The position numbers and the translations under genes are program-made. This document shows positions 1 through 6,399 of a stretch of 6,443 bases of DNA, piece after piece (within the stretch, counting starts at the first letter, position 1; every line of letters starts with the position of its first letter). The stretch lies in contig SBBP01000004.1 of NCBI GenBank assembly GCA_005239655.1, positions 1-6,443 on the forward strand. The letters run 5' to 3'. Under the pieces are notes generated by a model. The model was given only the letters and a program-made list of their open reading frames with translations, was not told the DNA's origin and made no database searches. The DNA comes from Candidatus Microgenomatus auricola. Its GTDB lineage: Bacteria; Patescibacteriota; Patescibacteriia; UBA9570; XYC2-FULL-38-9.

Positions 1-299
1 ACTTCGCCTGCCGCAAGAAACTGGACACGGCTGGCGGCATCTACGGTCAGTCGAACGTCGGGAGCAGCAACGGACCCAAGGGCATCACGCTCGGAGGCAG
101 CACGATCGCCTTCGAGTTCGCGGTGCAGGCGGTGGTGCCGCACATTCCATGGATCCACGTGGACATGGCCGGCAGCATGGGTCACCCTGCGGACAGCGGT
201 GAGTTCGCGCAGGGCGGGGACTGCCCGAACGTGATCACCATCGTCCACATGATCGAGGACCTGGGCCGATTCCTCGGTCGAAGCGGCGTCATGATCTAG
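1..299 (+). CDS. C-terminal fragment of an M17 leucyl aminopeptidase-like protein (5' end outside window)
   Basis: An open frame enters from the left edge (first full codon at position 3) and ends in TAG at 297-299, giving 98 residues. Residues 18-57 match the layout of the M17 (leucyl aminopeptidase/PepA) C-terminus: an S-N-x-G stretch, a Gly/Thr-rich G-I-T-L-G-G turn, a helix, then P-W-I-H-V-D-M-A-G, comparable to the W-A-H-L-D-I-A-G of PepA. A G-G-D-C-P segment and a final helix follow. M17 enzymes are hexameric two-metal exopeptidases that remove N-terminal residues from peptides. The metal ligands lie mostly upstream of this piece, so activity cannot be judged. Codon use is odd: 85 of 98 sense codons end in G or C, against 28 of the first 50 codons of the channel gene in the same window. 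This suggests a foreign origin or a joined assembly. The family call rests on a short region and is moderate. Confidence 0.55.
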   Translation, partial: FACRKKLDTAGGIYGQSNVGSSNGPKGITLGGSTIAFEFAVQAVVPHIPWIHVDMAGSMGHPADSGEFAQGGDCPNVITIVHMIEDLGRFLGRSGVMI

Positions 300-307
300 C
301 CGCTCAC

Positions 308-346
308 GCTCACTTCTTCGGAGGCGGAAGTCGAGCTTCTTTTTTT
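308..346 (+). terminator. Rho-independent terminator after the aminopeptidase-like gene
   Basis: GCTC-ACTTC (308-316) pairs with GAAGT-GAGC (327-331 and 333-336), leaving a single bulged C at 332 and a 10-base loop. It is followed directly by TTCTTTTTTT (337-346). The T-tract lies on the plus strand, so the signal would stop transcripts from the gene ending at 299. Its last two bases overlap the stop codon of the convergent topA. In the opposite direction the hairpin has no T-tract, so it is at best a weak terminator for topA. Confidence 0.7.
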
Positions 347-2540
347 ACATCGCCTCTTGTTGGATTTTGTAACTACACTCTTTGTTCGAACAGCGAATCG
401 TTCCTTTTGCGCCGTAGACGAGCAACGACTGGCAGGTTGGGCACTGTTCTCCGGTCGGCTTCGACCAGTAGGCATTTTCGCACTTTGGATATTTGTTGCA
501 GGCGTAAAATGTTTTGCCGTAGCGCGAGCGTTTTTCAATAATGTCTCCTTCGCCGCACTTGGGGCACGCCACGCCCGTTTTCTTTTCGATGTTGACTATT
601 GTTTTACAATCGGGGTAGTTCGAACAGCCAAGGAACGGACCAAAGCGTCCGGTCTTGCGCACCATCTGCGCTCCGCACTTTTCGCACTTCACGTCGACTG
701 GTTCTTCGGGTGCAGCTTTGCCATCTTCACCCAGCGGCTTGGTGGTTTTGCACTCGGGATAGCCAGTGCAGGCCAAGAATTTTCCGTAGCGGCCCATCTT
801 AATGACCATCGGCTTGCCACATTTTGGACAGACCTCATTGGTTTTTTCCTCGACGAGATCTTTTTTTTGAATTTCTTTGTCTTTTCCCACAAGATGTTGT
901 TTAAATGGTGTATAGAATTCGCGAATAAGCGGACGCCATTCTTTTTGCCCTTCGGCAACTTCATCGAGCTGGTTTTCCATTTTTGCCGTGAAGTCGTAGT
1001 CGACAATTTCCGGGAAGTGCGCAACAAGCAAATCGTTTACCAGAAATCCAATTTCTTCTGGCAGCAGTGAACGTTGTTCCTTTTTCACGTATCCGCGCGC
1101 AATCACCGTGGCGATTGTGGGTGCATATGTCGACGGACGGCCAATACCACGTTCTTCTAATGCTTTCACAAGTGATGCCTCTGTGTACCGCGCTGGAGGT
1201 TCGGTAAAGTGCTGTTTTCCTTCGAGAGTTTTGCAATCCACAGCGTCTCCCTGCTTCACTGTTGGCAGTATGTTCTCGTTCATTTTTTCTGGAGCGATCT
1301 TCAGCCAGCCATCAAACTGCAGCTGTGAGCCGGTTGCACGGAATGTGTACGTGCCAGCATCCATATCTACGGTTGTTGCCAAAATCACCGCTGGCTTCAT
1401 TTGTGACGCCACAGCGCGACGCCAAATCAAGTCGTACAATTTATATTGCTTGGGATCGAGAAATGCACGCACACTCTCTGGCGTGATAGTGACGTCCGTG
1501 GGGCGAATGGCTTCATGTGCTTCTTGTGCACCTTTTGATTTTGTTGCAAACACTTTGCGATCTGCGTAGTTCTCGCCAAATTCTTTGGTGATGAATGACT
1601 CCGCTTCACCCAAAAACTTTTGCGACAAGTTGACGGAGTCTGTGCGCATATAAGTGATGAGACCCGTGGATCCTTGAGACAACTCCACACCCTCATACAA
1701 CTGCTGCGCGAGCATCATGGTTTGTTTTGCGGAAAACCCAAGTGTGTTGTTGCCTTCCTGCTGCAATGTCGACGTTGTGAATGGCGCATTGGGTTTACGT
1801 TGACGCTCTTTTTGTTCAACGTTTGATACGCTGAATGTCTTGCCGTTCAGGTCAGCAACAATCGTGTCCGCCTGTTCCTTATTTGCGATATCAAATTTTT
1901 TCAACGGTTTTCCCGCAATCGCATACAGCGACGCCGCAAACTCCTGACTCGATTTTTCCATCAACGCATCGATTGTCCAGAATTCCTGAGGCACAAACGC
2001 TTTGATTTCCCGTTCACGTTCAACAATCAGACGGACCGCGACTGACTGCACACGACCGGCAGACAAACCGCGGTAAATTTTGCGCCACAAAAATGGCGAT
2101 AACTCGTAACCAACCAAGCGATCTAACACGCGGCGGGCTTGCTGCGCGTCAACCATATTCGGTGCCAATTCACGTGGATTCTCCAATGCGTTCATAATCG
2201 CTTCCTTGGTGATTTCGTGGAAGGCAATGCGCTTCATCGGCTTTTTCGCTCCCAACAACTGTTGCAAATGCCATGCAATCGCTTCACCTTCCCGATCTTC
2301 GTCGGTTGCCAGATAAATCGTGTCGGCCTTTGCGGCCAGCTTTTTTAATTCCGTAACACGTTTTTTTGCTTTGGTCGGAATGATGTACTGAGGCTCAAAA
2401 TCCTTTTCCACATCAACCCCGAGTTTGCTCTTTGGGAGATCGCGCACGTGACCAAACGACGATTCGACTTTGAAATTTTTATCTAAAAAACGAGTAATCG
2501 TTTTTGCTTTTGTTGGTGATTCAACGATAACGAGGTCCAT
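345..2540 (-). CDS. topA: DNA topoisomerase I (type IA)
   Basis: A 731-residue cytoplasmic type IA topoisomerase. It relaxes negatively supercoiled DNA by cutting one strand through a 5'-phosphotyrosine. The Toprim domain is at residues 1-120, with V-I-V-E-S-P (E7) and the acidic D-E-D-R-E-G-E motif (D80, D82, E84) that binds Mg2+. G-L-S-A-G-R-V-Q-S follows at about 158-166. The catalytic tyrosine is Y297 in G-L-I-T-Y-M-R-T-D-S (codon at 1650-1652). G-I-G-R-P-S-T-Y-A is near 465-473. The tail carries four CxxC zinc ribbons: C571/C574/C591/C597, C619/C622/C639/C645, C659/C662/C681/C687 and C700/C703/C717/C722. All catalytic parts are intact, and the Toprim region is compact compared with E. 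coli TopA (865 residues). The ATG at 2538-2540 starts exactly at the conserved N-terminus. No clear Shine-Dalgarno precedes it. The gene lies 33 bases after folC and is probably cotranscribed with dprA and folC. Confidence 0.98.
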   Translation of the reverse strand: MDLVIVESPTKAKTITRFLDKNFKVESSFGHVRDLPKSKLGVDVEKDFEPQYIIPTKAKKRVTELKKLAAKADTIYLATDEDREGEAIAWHLQQLLGAKKPMKRIAFHEITKEAIMNALENPRELAPNMVDAQQARRVLDRLVGYELSPFLWRKIYRGLSAGRVQSVAVRLIVEREREIKAFVPQEFWTIDALMEKSSQEFAASLYAIAGKPLKKFDIANKEQADTIVADLNGKTFSVSNVEQKERQRKPNAPFTTSTLQQEGNNTLGFSAKQTMMLAQQLYEGVELSQGSTGLITYMRTDSVNLSQKFLGEAESFITKEFGENYADRKVFATKSKGAQEAHEAIRPTDVTITPESVRAFLDPKQYKLYDLIWRRAVASQMKPAVILATTVDMDAGTYTFRATGSQLQFDGWLKIAPEKMNENILPTVKQGDAVDCKTLEGKQHFTEPPARYTEASLVKALEERGIGRPSTYAPTIATVIARGYVKKEQRSLLPEEIGFLVNDLLVAHFPEIVDYDFTAKMENQLDEVAEGQKEWRPLIREFYTPFKQHLVGKDKEIQKKDLVEEKTNEVCPKCGKPMVIKMGRYGKFLACTGYPECKTTKPLGEDGKAAPEEPVDVKCEKCGAQMVRKTGRFGPFLGCSNYPDCKTIVNIEKKTGVACPKCGEGDIIEKRSRYGKTFYACNKYPKCENAYWSKPTGEQCPTCQSLLVYGAKGTIRCSNKECSYKIQQEAM

Positions 2541-2573
2541 GTGTTTGTGTCAAAAATTTGAGTACGCGGTTTG

Positions 2574-3848
2574 TTATAAAGGAAATGCGCACCGTCTGTC
2601 AAGTAGTGCGTCCTCCGGAACCCACCGTGTGCGGACAAAACCAGCCAAGTATAAAGAACCGGTAATCACAACACAGTCATCGTTTTCGGCACCGGCAATA
2701 CAACGGTCAACCGCATGCTGCGCGTCACGCTCACGATGAATGGTCGCGTGCGGAGCAATCTCTTTGCAGACACGTGCAGTTGCGTCAGCATCATGCGACC
2801 CAAAACCAGGGAGAGTAAACGTCGTGACCCAAATTTCATCAGCAAGCTGAGCGATCGGTGAAAGGACAGCAGCAACATCTTTTGTTTCTTTTGCAGCAAA
2901 GACCAAATGGAGTTTTTGCCATGGTCGAAATGCATTCAACGATTCCACCAACGCCTCCATTTTTGCCACCGAGTGCGCACCGTCCAAAATCACGAGAGGA
3001 CTGTGTTGCATGACTTCCACACGTGCGGGCAGACGGGCAGTCACAATCCCGCGGTCAATGGCATCGGCTGAAATCCCCAACAGCGTAGCAACTGCATCCG
3101 CTGCCGCTGCATTCCACTGTTGATGTTGCCCAGGCATCGCTGTTTCAAAATGTCGCTTCAGCTGTACGTAGTGCACACGCGTCTGTTTTTCCTTCGCTTC
3201 ACGGTCAAACACCGCCCGCACTTCAGGTTTTGTTTCTGTCGAAACCACCGGCACCCCCTCCTTCATCATACCAGCCTTGTGCCAGGCGATTTTTTCCAGC
3301 GTCTCGCCGAGAATATCCGTATGGTCCAGGTTGATTGGAGTGAGTACGCACACGCGCGGAGTAGGAACCACATTTGTATAATCAAACCGACCGCCACAGC
3401 CTGTTTCCAGTACCACCCATTCGCAGCCGGCATCATGAAAATGCTTCATCGCCATGGCAAAAAAGATCTCAGCGTACGATGCATCTTCGCGCACAGGCAT
3501 CACCGCATCAACAAGCGCAACAAAATCATCTGGTGCGACGAGCAAACCATCCACTTCAATATTTTCAATCGACGTCGTCACAAACGGCGAGCGAAAAATC
3601 CCAACGTGTTTTCCCGCCGCATGCACAATTTCGTAGATCATCGTTGCGGTTGAGCCTTTTCCCGAGGTTCCAGCGACATGCACCACTTGAAATCCACGCT
3701 CGGGATTGCCCAGCCGATCACACAGCCGTTGTGTCCGCGCCAAAAACGCAGACCGGTCGCTTTGCGGCAACATGTAATCAGCGTCGCGGCTGCCAATCAC
3801 CGACTGCAAACGCGCAACACGTGCGCGATATCGTTCAAACGTGGACAT
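2574..3848 (-). CDS. folC: FolC-type Mur ligase (folylpolyglutamate/dihydrofolate synthase family)
   Basis: A 424-residue protein of the Mur ligase superfamily, FolC branch. These enzymes use ATP to form an acyl phosphate and add glutamate to folates, or to dihydropteroate. The P-loop is H-V-A-G-T-S-G-K-G-S-T (residues 57-67, K64). The central domain has L-E-T-G-C-G-G-R-F-D-Y-T-N-V (147-160), N-L-D-H-T-D-I-L-G (173-181) and I-A-W-H-K-A-G (187-193), where K191 sits near the position of the carbamylated lysine. The C-terminal domain begins near L-P-A-R-V-E (273-278), continues with I-L-D-G-A-H-S (287-293) and ends with T-G-S-L-Y-L-A-G (396-403). Two motifs differ from the usual form: R-S-P-F where T-S-P-H is common, and G-A-H-S where G-A-H-N is common. 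The substrate may therefore differ. The ATG at 3846-3848 is chosen because it opens the family N-terminus and overlaps the end of dprA by 14 bases, implying translational coupling. An upstream in-frame ATG at 4004 would lie deep inside dprA and adds unrelated residues. Confidence 0.88.
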   Translation of the reverse strand: MSTFERYRARVARLQSVIGSRDADYMLPQSDRSAFLARTQRLCDRLGNPERGFQVVHVAGTSGKGSTATMIYEIVHAAGKHVGIFRSPFVTTSIENIEVDGLLVAPDDFVALVDAVMPVREDASYAEIFFAMAMKHFHDAGCEWVVLETGCGGRFDYTNVVPTPRVCVLTPINLDHTDILGETLEKIAWHKAGMMKEGVPVVSTETKPEVRAVFDREAKEKQTRVHYVQLKRHFETAMPGQHQQWNAAAADAVATLLGISADAIDRGIVTARLPARVEVMQHSPLVILDGAHSVAKMEALVESLNAFRPWQKLHLVFAAKETKDVAAVLSPIAQLADEIWVTTFTLPGFGSHDADATARVCKEIAPHATIHRERDAQHAVDRCIAGAENDDCVVITGSLYLAGFVRTRWVPEDALLDRRCAFPL

Positions 3849-4695
3849 AGGTGGAATCGCCAAGATCGCGAATGTGATGATAAATGGTGAGCATCGTGAC
3901 GCATTGCATGACCACTGCTGCAGAAAGACCCGTTGCATCCACAATCTGTTCAACGGAGTGCGGTGCGTCCGCGCAGGCGGTGTACACCCGCTGTTCGTCT
4001 TCACTCAACGATGCGACAGCGTTGCCAGCATTCCCATACTCTATCTCACCCAAGAATGAGGCACAAGACAGCCAGGGAATCGCACCGCGTTCGATCAGGC
4101 CATTCGTCCCAACAGACACGGGCGAAAAAATCGATCCCGGAACCGCGTACACATCGCGTCCGCACTCCACGGCAAAACGCGCAGTGATCAACGCACCGCT
4201 TTTCAATGATGCTTCGACCACAAGTGCGGCATGGCTGATGCCGGCAATGATGCGATTGCGTGCAGGAAATGATGACGGGTACACGGAAGTCCCTGAAGGG
4301 TATTCCGACACGAGCAAACCGCCAGACTCCAGAATGTGCTCAGCGAGCGACAGGTTCGACTGCGGCGCGATTTCTGACCGTTCAACCGGCGAGCCGAGCA
4401 CGGCAATGGTTTTGCCACCGCACGCAAGAGTCTCCTCGTGCGTTGCCTGGTCAATTCCAAATGCGAGACCGCTCACCGTCACTACACCGGCAGGCACGAC
4501 ACCAAACACCGCGTTGTGCACCACTTGTTTCCCATAGGCACTGGCTTTTCGGCTGCCCACAATCGCAAGGAGGTGCGCATGTGAGAGCAGCGACACGTCT
4601 CCACGACAGTAGAGTGTTTTCGGTGGCTGTGGAATTTCGCGCAAGAGTTGCGGATAGGCGGCATCGGCGATGCGAACCGTACACGTTTGAAACAT
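3835..4695 (-). CDS. dprA: DNA-processing protein DprA (Smf)
   Basis: A 286-residue cytoplasmic DprA/Smf protein. The family binds single-stranded DNA taken up in transformation and loads RecA on it. The Rossmann-like core covers about residues 10-215, with A-I-V-G-S-R-K-A-S-A-Y-G (44-55), S-G-L-A-F-G-I-D (75-82), T-I-A-V-L-G-S (96-102), S-E-Y-P-S-G (130-135), F-P-A-R-N-R-I-I-A-G (143-152), S-G-A-L-I-T-A-R (166-173), Y-A-V-P-G-S (183-188) and G-T-N-G-L-I (196-201). Residues 228-286 form a probable DprA winged-helix domain. No N-terminal SAM/HhH domain is present, only a short lead-in (1-40). The ATG at 4693-4695 is chosen because GGGGAG lies five bases upstream. An earlier ATG at 4815 would extend across the divergent gene's start and adds unrelated residues. 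The stop is TGA, inside the folC start region. First gene of the dprA-folC-topA cluster. Confidence 0.95.
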   Translation of the reverse strand: MFQTCTVRIADAAYPQLLREIPQPPKTLYCRGDVSLLSHAHLLAIVGSRKASAYGKQVVHNAVFGVVPAGVVTVSGLAFGIDQATHEETLACGGKTIAVLGSPVERSEIAPQSNLSLAEHILESGGLLVSEYPSGTSVYPSSFPARNRIIAGISHAALVVEASLKSGALITARFAVECGRDVYAVPGSIFSPVSVGTNGLIERGAIPWLSCASFLGEIEYGNAGNAVASLSEDEQRVYTACADAPHSVEQIVDATGLSAAVVMQCVTMLTIYHHIRDLGDSTYVHV

Positions 4696-4699
4696 AAAA

Positions 4700-4716
4700 T
4701 CTCCCCAAAAGGAGAG
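4700..4716 (-). promoter_or_regulatory. dprA ribosome binding site inside a leader hairpin
   Basis: On the minus strand the dprA leader reads CTCTCC-TTTT-GGGGAG (4716 to 4701), then ATTTT and the ATG. GGGGAG is the Shine-Dalgarno sequence, spaced five bases from the start. It is fully paired with CTCTCC in a six-pair stem (five Watson-Crick pairs and one G-T) closed by a TTTT loop. The RBS is what decides the dprA start. The hairpin could lower translation, but its effect is an inference. Confidence 0.6.
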
Positions 4717-4730
4717 TGTGTCCAATATGA

Positions 4731-4759
4731 AGCATACCACAATGGTTCTTTCGTTGCAA
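4731..4759 (-). promoter_or_regulatory. Predicted sigma70-type promoter for the dprA-folC-topA cluster
   Basis: Read on the minus strand: a -35-like TTGCAA (4759-4754), a spacer of exactly 17 bases, then TATGCT (4736-4731) as the -10. TG one base ahead of the -10 makes it an extended -10. Each hexamer matches consensus at four of six positions. Transcription would start near 4723, giving a leader of about 28 bases that includes the RBS hairpin. Confidence 0.5.
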
Positions 4760-4762
4760 GGA

Positions 4763-4771
4763 TGATATACT
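4763..4771 (+). promoter_or_regulatory. Predicted extended -10 promoter for the hydrolase-channel pair
   Basis: TG-a-TATACT (4763-4771) is a near-consensus extended -10 element on the plus strand. No good -35 is visible at 15-18 bases upstream. The expected start point is 4777-4779, which coincides with the ATG of the hydrolase at 4779, so the mRNA would be leaderless. No Shine-Dalgarno sequence lies ahead of that ATG, which agrees. The region this promoter needs overlaps the -35 of the opposing promoter. Confidence 0.45.
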
Positions 4772-4778
4772 GCGAGCA

Positions 4779-5543
4779 ATGCGTTACGCTCGATTGATGA
4801 TTGCTGTGTTGGCACTTGCCGTCGTCGGAGGCGTGGTGTTTTGGTTTGTCACTCGCTCCGAAACTCTTCAAGACCTTCAAAGCGTCACGTTGAGCACGCA
4901 GGACGGCGTGCAACTTGCTGCATTGTACTACGCTGGATCTGAAGACCGTGGAATTGTCTTGGCACATGGATACGGAGAGACACGAAAAACAACTGAGGCA
5001 TTTGCACTGCAATTGCAAGAGCAAGGCTATTCCGTCGTAGCCCTCGATCTGCGTGGTCACGGAGAAAGCGCGCGGGGTGCGGCAACATCGAGTGCGGGGG
5101 AATGGCAAAATCTGCCAATGGATATTGAAGCGGGACGGCAACTGTTGTTGTCGCAATCCAGTTCGATGACCGTCTATGCGATCGGAGGCGACATTGGCGC
5201 CAACGCAGTCATACAGCACGCGGTTGATTATGATGGCATCACCGCAGTCGTCACTCTTTCACCGCAACCGAACAATCGCGGCCTGGATGTCACAGCAGCA
5301 TTCCAACGCTACAGCGGCCCCCTCTTCGTTGTTGATGCGTCGGTTGACCCGGATGATGATCGTTTTCACGGCCAAGGCATTGAGCCGATCGTCGTAGAAC
5401 CGGCAGGCGACTTGTACTTCCTCTCACCATCGACAGAGAAAAAGTACCTAGCAGTTAACGATGGCGGGCATGGGTGGGCGCTCGTCAACAACAACACGGA
5501 TGTCGCCCAGCGCATTATCGACTTTCTCGGCGCACAGCCGTAA
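4779..5543 (+). CDS. Membrane-anchored alpha/beta hydrolase with Asp at the nucleophile elbow
   Basis: 254 residues. The N-terminus M-R-Y-A-R followed by a hydrophobic stretch (about 6-24) looks like an uncleaved signal anchor. There is no lipobox Cys, so the domain should face outside the membrane. The alpha/beta hydrolase fold is shown by L-A-H-G-Y-G-E (61-67, oxyanion region), V-A-L-D-L-R-G-H-G-E-S (87-97) and V-T-L-S-P (158-162). It is closest in style to dienelactone hydrolase-like proteins whose elbow reads G-A-S-I-G-A-N. Here the elbow is G-G-D-I-G-A-N (136-142), so Asp138 (codon 5190-5192) replaces Ser. The likely acid is in V-D-P-D-D-D (189-194) and the likely base is His231 in G-G-H-G-W. 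Asp nucleophiles occur in haloalkane dehalogenases and epoxide hydrolases, so the protein may be active with other chemistry or may be inactive; its substrate is unknown. The start at 4779 keeps the basic N-terminus and has no Shine-Dalgarno, which fits a leaderless mRNA. Confidence 0.85.
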   Translation: MRYARLMIAVLALAVVGGVVFWFVTRSETLQDLQSVTLSTQDGVQLAALYYAGSEDRGIVLAHGYGETRKTTEAFALQLQEQGYSVVALDLRGHGESARGAATSSAGEWQNLPMDIEAGRQLLLSQSSSMTVYAIGGDIGANAVIQHAVDYDGITAVVTLSPQPNNRGLDVTAAFQRYSGPLFVVDASVDPDDDRFHGQGIEPIVVEPAGDLYFLSPSTEKKYLAVNDGGHGWALVNNNTDVAQRIIDFLGAQP

Positions 5544-5556
5544 ACAGTGAACGAAT

Positions 5557-6393
5557 ATGGATATCTCGATTGGTGACTCTGTCACCACAATCAACGCTCT
5601 TCATCTGCTTCTCATTATTGTGAGTGGCATCGCGGCCTACCTGATTTTTAGTTTCTTGATGATGAGCGCAGTGCGTCGCGGCCTTTCGATTGGTCGCACA
5701 CGACGGCATTCACCAGAAGAAACGCAAAAGCGCGCGCAGACACTCACCAGCGTCCTCCGTAATGTGTTGGGGCTGACCATCACGTGTATCGTCGCATTCA
5801 TGTTGCTGGCAGAACTGGGCGTGAACATCACACCATTCCTCACGGGCGCCGGGATTTTGGGCGTTGCTGTTGGATTTGGTTCGCAAACGCTGGTGAAGGA
5901 TGTGCTTTCAGGTCTGTTCATTCTCATTGAAGACCAGTTTGACTTTGGTGATGTCGTGACCGTCGCGGGACTCACCGGTACTGTTGAAGAACTCAATTTG
6001 CGCCGAACCGTCATTCGTGACGAAGCGGGTGTCGAACACCATATTCCGAACAGCCAAATCACCACTGTCTCGAACGCCACGAAACACTCGTCGGCGGTGA
6101 GTGTCGACATTCCATTGGCCTACTCCGTCGACTTGGGGAAAGCGATCGCGCTGGCACAAGAGGTGACAGCCGAAGTTGCATCCGCAGAAGAGTTTCATGA
6201 GATTTTTCTCAAGAACCCAGAGGTGATCGGTGTGATGCATTTCACCACAGACGGTTTGCTGCTGCGGATTCGCGGACGTTGCCGACCACACACCAATGCG
6301 ACGTTCGAACGACGCTTACGACAGGAGTTGCAAACGCGTTTCCGCTCAGCGAAGATTGCGCTCGGTTCATCGAACACCATTATTGGTTCATAA
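5557..6393 (+). CDS. MscS-family small-conductance mechanosensitive channel
   Basis: A 278-residue inner membrane channel of the MscS family, which opens under membrane tension and releases solutes during osmotic downshock. Three membrane segments can be read: about 14-36, 67-87 and the pore helix 92-124. The pore helix is rich in Gly and Ala (G-A-G-I-L-G-V-A-V-G-F-G-S-Q, 97-110) and is followed by L-V-K-D-V-L-S-G (112-119), the family signature at the helix kink. The cytoplasmic beta domain follows, with F-D-F-G-D-V-V (128-134), G-T-V-E-E-L-N-L-R (141-149) and H-I-P-N-S-Q-I (162-168), and then a mixed alpha/beta C-terminal domain to about 265. The length and single pore module are those of a minimal MscS or YkuT type, without the extra segments of MscK or YnaI. 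The ATG lies 13 bases after the hydrolase stop with only weak purine content ahead, so cotranscription is likely. Confidence 0.95.
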   Translation: MDISIGDSVTTINALHLLLIIVSGIAAYLIFSFLMMSAVRRGLSIGRTRRHSPEETQKRAQTLTSVLRNVLGLTITCIVAFMLLAELGVNITPFLTGAGILGVAVGFGSQTLVKDVLSGLFILIEDQFDFGDVVTVAGLTGTVEELNLRRTVIRDEAGVEHHIPNSQITTVSNATKHSSAVSVDIPLAYSVDLGKAIALAQEVTAEVASAEEFHEIFLKNPEVIGVMHFTTDGLLLRIRGRCRPHTNATFERRLRQELQTRFRSAKIALGSSNTIIGS

Positions 6394-6399
6394 TTTGTT

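Noticed and set aside
357..1070. Long plus-strand open frame of 237 codons opposite the end of topA
   Set aside because: It lies wholly antisense to the zinc-ribbon and C-terminal core coding of topA, shows no recognisable motif, and its product looks like reverse-frame translation.
2548..2553. Perfect TTGACA on the minus strand just ahead of topA, as a separate topA promoter
   Set aside because: A -10 at 17-18 bases would fall inside the topA coding region (best match TATCGT), so the transcript would start after the ATG. Cotranscription with folC is simpler.
3849..4004. Longer folC starting at the ATG near 4004
   Set aside because: The extra 52 residues overlap the dprA winged-helix coding and do not resemble a FolC N-terminus. 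The ATG at 3848 fits the family start.
3884..4537. Plus-strand open frame of 217 codons opposite dprA
   Set aside because: It is antisense to strongly conserved DprA motifs, with no RBS and no recognisable domain; a shadow frame.
4696..4815. Longer dprA starting at the ATG near 4815
   Set aside because: The added 40 residues cross the predicted promoters and the divergent gene's start and do not resemble DprA. A good RBS sits directly before the ATG at 4695.
4482..5219. Minus-strand open frame of 245 codons spanning the divergent gap
   Set aside because: It runs antisense to the hydrolase, through both promoters and into dprA in a wrong frame; Cys- and Ser-rich composition is typical of a shadow.
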